Shown here: in pieces, positions 54,440-64,000 of the stretch
Position numbering within the stretch: position 1 is the first letter of the stretch
How the letters are laid out: the number at the start of each line of letters is the position of its first letter
Assembly (NCBI GenBank): GCA_963855995.1
Contig: OY979716.1
Location: 88,118,103 to 88,182,102 of the forward strand
Length of the DNA: 64,000 bases
Source: Muricea muricata
Lineage: Eukaryota; Cnidaria; Anthozoa; Malacalcyonacea; Plexauridae
Direction of reading: 5' to 3'
Notes under the pieces: model-generated
What the model was told of the DNA's origin: nothing
Databases searched by the model: none
What the model saw: only the letters and a program-made list of their open reading frames with translations
Made by a program: the position numbers and the translations under genes

Positions 54440-55235
54440 GAACGGTCCCTTAGTAACTCTAGATCACAAAGAACTTTCCAGTAAACATGAAATGCCACCT
54501 CATTAATCCAGCAAAAAGTAATGTTAAAAAGTCAGTAAGGTAATCCTTGATGGTATGAATAACGACATCAGAACAAAAATAGATGTCAACCAGTCAGTTT
54601 GAGTGGTTCAAGAACATCCGTGACAGACCCAACCATATGTTTCTTCCATTTGATATTGAAGAATATAACCCATCAATCACTTAAGAGCTCCTGCACCGTG
54701 TTATTGAACGGGCAAAGCCTTTAACATCAATTTCCGACAATGAAGTAGCTATTATTACGCATGTGCGCAAATCACTCCTTTTCTAGGAAGATCCACCCTG
54801 GATTAAACATAATAATGAGTCTGTGTTTGACAAAACTATGGGGAGCTATGACAGAGCAGAATTTGCGAATCCGCTGACCTGTATATTTTAAGTAAGCTTG
54901 CAGAAAAGTTGGGTGACAAAAACGTGGGAATGTACCGGGACAATGGCCTAGCCTTGAGGTATAAATGGCCGAAATGCATAAACTACAAGAAAGATTTTGC
55001 ATGCTATTTTCCAACAAATTGGTCTCAAGATAACAAACATTTGATGCTTGCAAACCTTTTTATTAACACGCACTGGAGAAAAGCAATTATAATATTTCTT
55101 TGCAATTCTCACACCACAACCCAACAACTCTAATTCATCCTGCAGTATGAAAATAAAGTGCCAAAGAAATCCATCTGGTACAACCCACCTTTCAGTAAAT
55201 CAATCAAATTGTTCCTGGAAGTGGCATGAAACTTT
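54440..55235 (+). pseudogene. Reverse transcriptase remnant (Penelope-related type)
   Basis: Scattered frames read LVTLDHKELSSKHEMPP, PFDIEEYNPSIT, VRKSLLF, PWIKHNNESVFDKTMGSYD, ILSKLAEKLGDKNVGMYRDNGLALRY and SIWYNPPFSKSIK. This order is familiar from a reverse-transcriptase family common in aquatic animals that ends in a GIY-YIG domain. The family assignment is from memory. The usual YRDDG catalytic box is YRDNG here, and there are many stops, so it is inactive. Confidence 0.6.
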
Positions 55236-56891
55236 TAGTGGAAAAAAAACATGTTTTAAGATAAACAAATTATATATATTTATAAAATAGCCTTTTACAA
55301 ACAAGGTTGCTGATTGGTCAAAGCCTTAAAAAACCATGTTTGTATACTGCTAAAGAAGCACACCTGTGTTTCTATGTACCAGAAATACAAGAATTTTTCG
55401 TGCGTGGGAATTTCAAAAGTCAAAAATACAAAGTAGCTGCTCTCGTACAAAAATATATATGAAACAAGTTTACAGTTGCTGAAAATGAGGAAAAATGTTT
55501 AGTACTACTACAATATACAACCAGAAGGAGATGCTTGGCATAAATATCCAAGAACAAGATATTTTTACTGAATTTTGGCTCGAAATTAACAACTAAAGTA
55601 AGTTTTAATTTTTGTAAATTGATTGTTAAATGGTTGAATTTTTGCAGAATTTATCAGTTTGCATGATCAAAGTAAAAATTGAATGAAAATTTAAATAAAT
55701 GTAGAAGTCAATGCACTTACCTTTTTGGTTATCAAAAGGCTATTTAATAAAGGAAATAGAAAACAATTTTTCTGTGTTTCTTTCTAGTTTATAGAAACAC
55801 TCGGGGTGTTTTGGACAGTTAACATTTCATAGTTAGTATATATCTAATTTCATTAAGTTAGTTATTATATTTAGGTGTATTTCCTTTATAATTACATAAT
55901 CGCAAAGGATGTGCTGGTATGTAATTTAAGACGAGACTTGACAGTCAAGACCAACAGAGTAAAGTTATAAAGAGACACGTTTTTAGAGCATCAAAACTTG
56001 TAGAATTTAAGAGGAATGAATGCGAGGAGACCCACCCTTCAGGTACTATTTTATAGCTTTAAAGTCCAATTAACAGTTTTTAGTATTACTTGTTTTAATC
56101 GCAAACTTTATTAATATATTAACCCTTATTATTATAAAAATATGAGTATCTGCTACAAATCGTGATTCAAAGAAATCAGCGTTGAAACGCTATGTATGCT
56201 AATAAGAGCATCTTGTTGTACAATGTCCACTGATGATAAAGCCATGGTCCCAAAAAGATTATAGCTAGTGAAAATCGCAGATCAAAGAAATGCAAAAAGA
56301 GCATTTCATGCCCATATTTTCATCACCCTCCTACTTACACTCCACCTCCCCCAGTCCACCAGTTGGCAATGTGACCCAACGCAGTGCAACAGAGCAAGCG
56401 TGATGCCTGTTATCAGAGCCTGATTCAGAGCTCCCAATGGCAGAGTTTGTGAGGGAAATGTTTTGATCGACAGCGGCGCTGGTATATCCATTATTTGATA
56501 GCAATTTGCAAAGGATCTCAGATTGAATGGAAGAAGAGAACAAATTCATTTAGCAGTAGTTGGAGGAGAGAAGTTGACGAGACCAACGTGACAAAATATC
56601 AAGTTTTATTGTTTCGTATCAAGTCATTAATGTTTTATATCAAGTGCTGTGTGTTTGTAATCAAGCTGTTCCTGTTTTATATCAAGTGCCGCGAGTCATT
56701 TATAGTCTTTATAGCAAGTCATTTGTGTGTTACATCGAGTTTTCATTCAATGTAATTTACATTAAGTTAGGCATGTGTTTTATATCAAAAAAGGAGAGAA
56801 TTTATTTTGATCAAAGCTTTGTATCAGGGAGTGTAATTGGGCAAACGATAACTGACATGATGCAGGGGGGAGAGCACTGGCTGCCGCTCTC
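55236..56891. other. Non-coding stretch with second direct-repeat copy
   Basis: Contains the second copy (55955-56060) of the repeat at 52790-52885. A segment with repeated ATCAAGT(C/G)..TTTTATATCAAGT words lies at 56600-56790. No supported gene. Confidence 0.5.
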
Positions 56892-57494
56892 ATGATTAAA
56901 TATTTCGCGCGTAATTGTATCGCCAAATGGTGGAAAACATTGACAATATTGTTAGACGAATTTTGCGATCTATTTGGGATGGCCCTGAAACAAACAATAG
57001 TGATACATCCAATGCAAGCAGACCTAGTACTTTGGTGCAACCACAAGATCTTCAAGAAGAATTTTATGCAAGATTTGATATTCCAAAGTATGCCACAGCC
57101 ACCAGCTTCGTCCACGTTCACCACCGCATCAGCAGTAGCTCAATGTTTTAACCCAAACAGTAACTATTTATATACACGGAGGTCAAGGAGAGCACGCAGT
57201 TCTGCATCATCTTCTCAACCATATCCACTTAGTGCAACGTCAAGGGGGAGAAGTAGTTACAACAGGAACCGGAGCGTGCGAGCAGAACCACCAACGCTAA
57301 AAGAAGTTATTTTGTTGCCTAGTCTGTCAACAAACATAGTCCCTAAATATGCAGCCAAAGCAGATTTGCATAAACGAGGATTCATAATGGACATGGTGCC
57401 AATAGAACACTGCTGGAGTGAAAGCAAAATTAGAGATAAGACAAAGGAAGTATTTGAAAACGTTTTGCACATGAAAGAAGATACCGTTGGGTAA
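56892..57494 (+). pseudogene. Unrecognised gene fragment
   Basis: A first frame (56931-57090) reads VENIDNIVRRILRSIWDG and DLQEEFYARFDIPK. After a shift the second frame has an Arg/Ser-rich linker (YTRRSRRARSSASSSQ) and TLKEVILLPSLSTNIVPKYAAK. The latter resembles, by weak memory, N-terminal regions of HECT-type proteins amplified in marine invertebrates. I would not assign a function. Confidence 0.35.
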
Positions 57495-58136
57495 GAGTTC
57501 ACATAAAGGTCAATAAAAAACATGTTGAATGATTTGAATGTTGATATGCAAATGTTCCACTGCGCTGGCTACCAGATACAGATTGTGAACAATACACGGA
57601 TTGAGAAATTTTACGCAAGTTATTGCATTATTTTTTGTAATGCAGGCCAGTCAATTGCCTGCTCTGGGCATGCGATTGATATATTCTTAAACTGAGAATA
57701 AGATCATAAATACAAGGAAGGTAATACTAATTTATTATTTCTTTACATAATACACGCACGAATTTATGCACGTGTTTCGTTTGATTTCCGAATGCTTCCG
57801 GCCCAGACCGATCTTATAAACGAGAGTTTGATCGCGGTAAAACATGGCGTCTGGTGATGGTTCATTCATATTTACAATATATATGTCAATTGTTCAGGTA
57901 TGTATTGTCCTTTGAAAAATTCATACATTATATTGTATTTTCAAATTTCACTATGAATAAAAATACTTTTTCTTCGTCGATTTTAGTACTATACAGTCTA
58001 TAATATTTTCGTGTGCATGCTTTAAAAAATAATAATCTACTGGTCCGTGATGGAGGAAGGGAAGAAGGTCCAAATCATCGCGGTACAAGTCCACGATCGC
58101 CGGACAAAATCCATTTGTCGACAGCCCCTAATTGTG
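57495..58136. other. Non-coding stretch
   Basis: AT-rich, no gene seen. A short frame at ATG 57844 has no recognised content. Confidence 0.5.
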
Positions 58137-59570
58137 AAATAAAATATTTATGTAGCACCATATTTGGTATGGACTGGTAAGTATACAATAATATGTAAAT
58201 GAACTGTCATGATATACATTTGTAACTTTGCAAGGTATATAGGTTATACCAATTATGCAAATATTTCACAGACACTGGTTTTTGCTGTCTTAATATATTT
58301 TTTTTCTGTTCAGTTACAATGTTTTAGTTACTGGATGCCTGCTACTTCAAAAAATAATGAACTCTGATCATGTTGTTGCAAGCATCTAACATTATAATTT
58401 AATTGAGTTATAATGAAAACAAAAATTCCATTTTATGTTTCACAAGTGTTGGGTTTGTTGTTCTTAGCTGCTTGGTCAGCACTCCCTGAAAAGGACATGT
58501 GTTTAGCTGCCTCTTGGGTCATTATATGTCATTTTCAACAATTAAAATACAACAAGGGCATTTGAACTTTCACAAACCAAAATTTACAGATTTACTAGCT
58601 TGCATATTATCACTTCTTTATTTGTCGTAAATGCTTTTATTAATGTCATAATAATAATAGCTGCCTGTCTACACCAATTTAGAGAAGGCTCTGGATGGGG
58701 AACTAATAATCAACAACGTACACCAGTATGGAATTCAGTATTTCTGCGCACTACAGCATTTTGACCAGAAGTTTAAAATGTGCACCACCTGCCATATATG
58801 GTATATCACCACATGACTTATACACTTTCATTTCATTCAACTTATCATTTTACTGATTCCATAGTGAGATGGCCATATGAAAGGTCACATACTTTACTAA
58901 ATGCATCAACATTCATTTATTTATTGCTAACTATGCTACAGAAAGGTTTAGAATAAAATAAAATACAAAAATGACCACTAGTCCTTGGGAGAGTGCCTGC
59001 CCATAATTTAAGAGAAAATGACATCAGAAATATAAATTCACGGTTTCAATGATTTCACCAATACTTTCATGCACAATTTTGCACTAATTTGTACATCAAA
59101 AGCTGGCTTTGTGCACAGCACATGTGCCATGCAGGCATGCACACATCTTGATTGTGTTCATGTAGATATTTTGCATTTATATTGAGGATCAGAGTTACAT
59201 GTTGCTAAATAATATATCTTTCTGAAGCTAGTTTACACCATTGTTTATTTTCCCACTCCAACAATATATAAGCAACACCCACCCCCTTGTCAAGCTGAAC
59301 ATTATGTTAGGACAGCCTGATAAGCATGTAATACCACATATTCATGCGAAAAAGTTGGTAACTGAACAGAAAAAAAATATATTGAGACACAGCAAAAACC
59401 AGTGCCTGTGAAATATTTGCACAATTGGTATTGTATATTATTAACATTAATACCTTGCATTAATATTAATACCTTGCAAAGTCACAAATGTATATTATGA
59501 CAGTTCATTTACATATTATTGTATACTTACCAGTCCATAATAAATATGGTGCTATATTAATGATTTTATT
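58137..59570. mobile_element. Foldback element, arms about 190 bp
   Basis: 58137-58320 (TAGCACCATATTTGGTATGG, ACTGGTAAGTATACAATAAT, ..., CACTGGTTTTTGCTGTC) is inverted with modest divergence at about 59360-59570 (AAAAACCAGTGCCTGTGAAA ... TACTTACCAGTCCATAATAA). The 1-kb centre shows no convincing coding sequence. Confidence 0.75.
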
Positions 59571-59870
59571 TTGCCATTACTGGAATCCACTCTGGAACAG
59601 TTCACTTGCTGTGGAATCGCTCAAGCTCTCGCCAAATTCACAACTTCTGCAAATTCCTTGATATTTTATAAAAAATTTCCTTGCAAATTCCTTTGTTTTG
59701 ATTTAACTACAGTGGTAGGTATAGCGCTATAAATTGCTCGATTTTCTACCAAATCACCTGAAATCAAATCAATGAATGACATTTTCAGGGTCGAAAATTT
59801 TGGGGTCTTAGTTTTAAAATTTTGTAGGTCCAAAGGTCTTAGGGTCTTAGTTTTAGAGGTCTTAGTTTTC
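59571..59870. other. Non-coding stretch with GGTCTTAG repeats
   Basis: GGTCTTAGTTTT and variants recur four or five times at 59800-59870. No gene. Confidence 0.5.
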
Positions 59871-60600
59871 AAGACACCCACTGAATATAGGCGATGCAAT
59901 GCCCACACAACGGTTGGGCCTGGGGACGAGGGGCATGTAGTAAAAGAAGGAACGATAGAGTGCCGGAACGGCAGGGAATTGGGAAAAAGGAAAATTTTAA
60001 AGGAAGTATTTGATATTCGTGAAAGGAATATTAGACTGTTCTCTATTTCTGTGGAGTGTGGAATGAATGAATCAAATGGAGATCTCTTGAAATTTCTGGT
60101 GTGGTACAAGGAGAAAAGTATTAAGGCAGCAAATTTGTCCGCAGTTGTATGAACAGACATGCCCCCAATACTCTGGAAGAAAAGGGGGTGTTCCTGTTAC
60201 ATGAAGAAGAGCCACTCGTAAGCTACTCGTTGATGCATGACGAAAACATACATACAGCAAATCAACTGAAAGTAGTGTGGTTAAAAAGATGAACGTCGGA
60301 ATTAAAGTCTGCCAAGGATGTAGAGGTCCTCTGAAGTCGGCCGGAGAAAACATTCAACCTCCTCCATTCGACTAATGTGTTTCAAGAAGGAAAAGACGAC
60401 AATACAGAGATGACAATGGCCAACTGAAAATACCATCCCGACCGTCTCATGCACATTATCACTTGCGAGCGGCATGCGTAAAAGCTGCAGAACCATCATT
60501 TGTAACATCTTCGCTCGTGATACCTGATGACATTCAGCTAACAGAGGTTCAAGAGTGCTATCTCATCCATGAGTTTGGACTCAGTTTTGCTAGTAATTAG
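59871..60600 (+). pseudogene. Unrecognised remnant with a Cys-rich C-terminal block
   Basis: Short frames read GPGDEGHVVKEGTIECRNG and KILKEVFDIRERNIRLFSI. After stops, MNVGIKVCQGCRGPLKSAGE, PPPFD and, one frame over, HAHYHLRAACVKAAEPSFV and VIPDD follow to TAG at 60600. The CxxC and YHLRAACV blocks look like a zinc-binding domain. I recall similar ends in invertebrate transposon-associated proteins but cannot name the family. Confidence 0.35.
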
Positions 60601-60789
60601 TGAAGCGTCGAATTAAGACTTATCTTATTTGTTATTGTGCATACAAACATATATGACATGTTCACTTTTCCCAACTAAAATAGGGAGTTGGTTTTTAACG
60701 TTGCCTTAATTTGAGTTACTACAACACATTTTAACTTTATTTATATGCCGTAAATATTCTCAGTAGGTTATTTAATGTAGGATATTGTG
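60601..60789. other. Non-coding spacer
   Basis: AT-rich; nothing recognised. Confidence 0.5.
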
Positions 60790-62361
60790 GATATATACAG
60801 TGCGAACCATGGTATTAGTTTTATACGATATTTATGCCGTACGTATTCAAAACGAGCAGTGTATTCATTAAAACTTATGAACATCATAACACAGTTGTGA
60901 GAAGATCCTGGCGATGTTGATATTTGATGTTAGTCACATGACTGAAAAAATTTGGCGCTGTTTCATATTTGAGGTTGACCACGCTATGAGTTTTAAAAAT
61001 ATAATAACACGATAAGACGTTGTTTTTAACTTAATTGGAAGTGGAAACGACATTCTTTAACCAAAAACAGCATAAGTAACAACAAGAGAATGTTTTAGTT
61101 AGAAAATAAACAAACTTGGTCATAGTTGAAAGATTTTTAAAAGATTACGTGGGGCATTGGAAAAGAGGGATTCTGGATTTCTAAAATGGATAAGAATGGG
61201 AGGTATTAGGTGTTTGAAGAAGAATTGTTCGTAAATTATCATGATCAACGTCTGTCAACATTTTCCTTTGCCATATATTTTCAAAACTAGCAATGATGGA
61301 TTCCTCGTAAGCAATAATAATTCTAAAAGTACCTCAATTGGTGTGGTGGAATAAACATTTGGAATTGGATTTAGGCAAAAAATGCTTGAGAGCAAAACAG
61401 AAGTATGTCCTTTTGACGGGCAGATGAAATCAGCATGATAAAGCTTGGAAAATGCATGCATGGGTTAGATTATTGATATTCAATGATGGTATGTGACTGG
61501 CAAGGCTAAGGAGTCAACAAAAAAGTGTTAAAGTGAACGAGTTCTGCTGGTAACAGCATAAATAGCGATCAGAGGTCTCTTTTTCACATTTAGGCACATA
61601 TGAAGACATGTTGGTTGCTAATAATATGGATCTAAATGATCTTTCTACCACTTCTTTGGCAGGTACCTAAAACCTTTCATCAGAAGTTCCTTTTTCCAGC
61701 ATTTGGGCATTATCACGTTGATCTCGACTTGTCTGTCTTGTGTGTCTCGACTTGTTGTGCTTTCATGCACTTTTTGCTTAATCCAGTTTCTTCCAAGACA
61801 GTAATTAAGGTATATTATTAGAATCATTATTGCTTACAAGGAATCCATCATTGCTAGTTTTGAAGTTATATGGCAAAGCAAACTTTCTCAAAATGCGGAC
61901 AGACGTTGATCATGATAATTTACGAACAATTCTTCTTCAAACGCCTAATACCTCCCATTCTTATCTGACTTTAGAAATCCAGAATCCCTCTTCCACTGTT
62001 CCACGTAATCTTTGAAAAATCCTTTAACTATGACACCAAGTTCGTTTATTTTCTAACTAAAACATTCTGTTGTTGTTAACTATGCTGTTTTTGCTTAAAG
62101 AATGTTGTTTCCACTTCTAATTAAGTTAAAAACGACGTCCTATCGTGTTATCATATCTTTAAAACTAATAGTGTGGTCCACCTCAAATATGGAACAACGC
62201 CTAACTAACATCAAATATCAACATCGCCAGGATCTTTCCACAACCTTATTTTGATGTTCGTAAGTTTTGATGAATAGCAACGCTCATTTTGAATATGTAC
62301 GGCATAAATATCTTATAAAACTAATACCATGGTTCGCAATGTATATACAGTATATATATCA
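60790..62361. mobile_element. Large foldback palindrome, about 1.5 kb
   Basis: The left arm (about 60790-61450) and right arm (about 61650-62350) are inverted copies over several hundred bases, for example GCGAACCATGGTATTAGTTTTATAC against its complement near 62310-62335, and CTAGCAATGATGGATTCCT (61289) against AGGAATCCATCATTGCTAG (61840). Both arms hold LTRNPSLLVLK(I/L)YGK-type frames, which probably reflects shared sequence rather than a gene. The right edge is cut by the gypsy LTR. Confidence 0.8.
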
Positions 62362-62662
62362 TGTACCGGGTGGCGTGCAAAAAATTGCCCTCTTAGATTT
62401 TCTATCTTGACAAAAGTACTGTATCTTAGTCGTGAAAACAAATGTAATCCTTTTGAGGAAGGTGTGACATTTGACATTCTATTTTTTAAAAAAAACTTAC
62501 GTTGGATATTGATATTCAGGGGGCGGGACTTAATACTAAAAATAGCATAAGAATAGCTTAAGTCAACAAGAAAGGAGGAGTCGTAAACATATAGAAATTT
62601 GTATTCGCTTTTGATCATATATTTAATAAAAACTTTTGATGTTTTCTTGAAAACTTGTCACA
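62362..62662 (+). repeat. Ty3/gypsy 5' LTR
   Basis: Begins TGTACCGGG and ends TTGTCACA (TG...CA), with ATTTAATAAAAAC near 62620 that may serve as TATA box or polyadenylation signal. It is followed three bases later by a primer-binding site. The 3' LTR lies outside the window, so the left boundary is inferred. Confidence 0.75.
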
Positions 62663-62664
62663 TA

Positions 62665-62681
62665 TGGTGTCAGAAGTGGGA
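62665..62681 (+). other. Primer-binding site
   Basis: TGGTGTCAGAAGTGGGA begins three bases after the LTR. This is a familiar primer-binding sequence of Ty3/gypsy elements, complementary to a tRNA 3' end. Confidence 0.8.
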
Positions 62682-62819
62682 TGCTGTCGATAGTAGGCGA
62701 CTAGCAGAATTCACTGAAGATAAAATTGTCAGTACGTGAAGCCCACGGGAAAATATATGCGACATTGTTTACATTTGTTGTGCGAATACGGCAATTATTG
62801 AGCGAAATATTATAGCGTT

Positions 62820-64000
62820 ATGGCGGAGACGAGAAGCAAGCGAACAAAAGAATCAGGCGACACGGACGATACATCAGAGGGAGGTACGATGACAGAACTA
62901 TTGAAATTTTTTATGGACGAAAAAAAGAAGAAAAACTACGTCAGGAAATGCGTGATCAACAATTTTTGAAAATTATCGAAGCGATTACTACGAAGGGACA
63001 AGACGAAGATAATAGACGTGAAGAAATTCGTATAGCTGAAGCTAGAGAACGAGATGAAAGACTGTCGGAGGAAAGGAGAATATTCGCAGAGCGGTTACAG
63101 AAAGAAGAAGAAGAAAAACGCTTTTGGCTCGAGCAGCACGAGAGAGAAAAGAGGGAATGGTTCGAACAAATAAAAGCGAGCCTTCCAAGTGGAGATTCGG
63201 GGTCGGCGGAGAGCGGAGAGTACGGAAAACCGCGAGAAGCGCGACTGCAGAAATTAACTGAGACGGACGATATCGAACATTTCTTGACAATGTTTGAGAG
63301 AGTAGCTAATGCATACAAATGGCCGGATGATGTCTGGGTGTTAAGGTTAGCCCCTCTGTTAACAGGAAAAGCACAAGCTGCTTACGCCAACATGGATGCA
63401 GCCAAATCTAAGGAATTTGAAGAAGTGAAGCAAGCCATTCTAAAGAGGTACAACATAAATGAAGAAACGTATCGACAACGATTCCGAAATACCAAGAAGA
63501 AAATAGACGAGAGTTATGTTGAAACAGAAGTACGGTTAAAAGATCTTGCAGCAAAATGGTTAAAGCCAACGGAACGGACTAAAGAAGGTCTAGTGAATGT
63601 TATCATCCGAGAACAACTGGTGAATGCTATGCCAAAAGAGTTGCAGCTACGTGTGAGAGAACGGAAGCCAAAGACCTCAGAAGATGCCGCGACATTGGCA
63701 GATGATATTATTTTGGCGAGGGATAGCATATTTAATGCTAACGACGGCGTCCGAAAATGTTTGAATTGTGGAAAACCGGGTCATTTAGCACGGGACTGCA
63801 GACACATACAAGGAAAAAGGGATGGTTCGGGATCTGGAGAATTAAGAGATGACCGGAAGCGAAGTGACCTGCCTCAAAAACGTGAAACCCAACTGACATG
63901 CTATAACTGTGGAAAGATTGGACATATTGCAAGCAAATGTTCCTTCCCAGCAAAAAGGGGTAGCGGACGGAATAACACGGGAAATTATTTCTACGATAAT
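62820..64000 (+). CDS. Ty3/gypsy gag, 5' part (partial, one frameshift)
   Basis: The ATG frame from 62820 (MAETRSKRTKESGD) runs into a stop after an A7 tract at 62920-62926. A one-base shift there opens a frame to the end of the window. That frame encodes a coiled coil (ERDERLSEERRIFAERLQKEEEEKR), a capsid-like domain (IEHFLTMFERVANAYKWP, LAPLLTGKAQAAYANM, ILKRYNINEETYRQRF) and two CCHC knuckles (CLNCGKPGHLARDC and CYNCGKIGHIASKC). Gag packages the element RNA. The tract may be a mutation or an assembly error. Pol lies beyond the window. Confidence 0.88.

Noticed and set aside
61645..61827. Short frames in the large palindrome (60-68 codons)
   Set aside because: Similar peptides in both arms follow from the inverted duplication. 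No stop-free gene of useful length.

Overview
The window reads as a repeat-dense stretch of a eukaryotic draft genome, most likely an aquatic invertebrate such as a cnidarian or sponge. The reasons are spliced mobile-element genes, BEL/Pao, Ty3/gypsy, Penelope-type and LINE retroelements, a Helitron with OTU and RPA-like parts, a Crypton-type tyrosine recombinase, many MITEs and a 200-base run of N at 32067-32266. I found no convincing ordinary host gene: almost everything I can identify is a mobile element or its debris. The organism call is inference.

Layout. 1-3.3 kb: GGCTACC-type repeats, a PIF/Harbinger transposase scrap and nested MITEs. 3.3-9.9 kb: two head-to-head degraded copies (A, minus; B, plus) of an intron-containing gene family with a superfamily-3 (SF3) helicase domain, followed by a foldback GGCTACC array to 10.85 kb. 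11.2-12.9 kb: Crypton-like tyrosine recombinase with one nonsense codon. 13.0-19.5 kb: a young, nearly intact BEL/Pao element with 363-bp LTRs and a GGAAC target duplication. 20.2-23.7 kb: a third SF3 copy (C) split by a LINE tail. 24.6-27.8 kb: LINE reverse-transcriptase debris, hairpin MITEs and a third GGCTACC foldback array. 27.8-32.1 kb: a decayed second BEL/Pao element, then the assembly gap. 32.3-33.0 kb: a Penelope-type GIY-YIG end, then a long TA microsatellite.

34.6-46.1 kb: a Helitron (OTU, Rep/HUH, Pif1-type helicase, RPA-like gene, candidate 3' hairpin plus CTGA), itself interrupted by a 3.7-kb element with 74-bp inverted repeats and by an inverted pair of tRNA-like sequences with a 13-bp target duplication. 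46.6-52.6 kb: a complete DNA transposon with satellite-rich terminal inverted repeats, a 6-bp duplication (GTTTTG), an IS3-like transposase and a spliced zinc-ribbon/HECT E3 ligase gene. 52.8-64 kb: reverse-transcriptase and unknown remnants, two large foldback palindromes, and the 5' LTR and gag of a Ty3/gypsy element that runs off the end.

The most unusual signal is the SF3 family. All three copies share a 25-26-codon first exon and a phase-0 intron, and they lie near GGCTACC arrays. The base before the constant heptamer differs by locus (T near A, G near B, C near C). This suggests, as inference only, iteron-like binding sites that change together with a replication-initiator-like protein.
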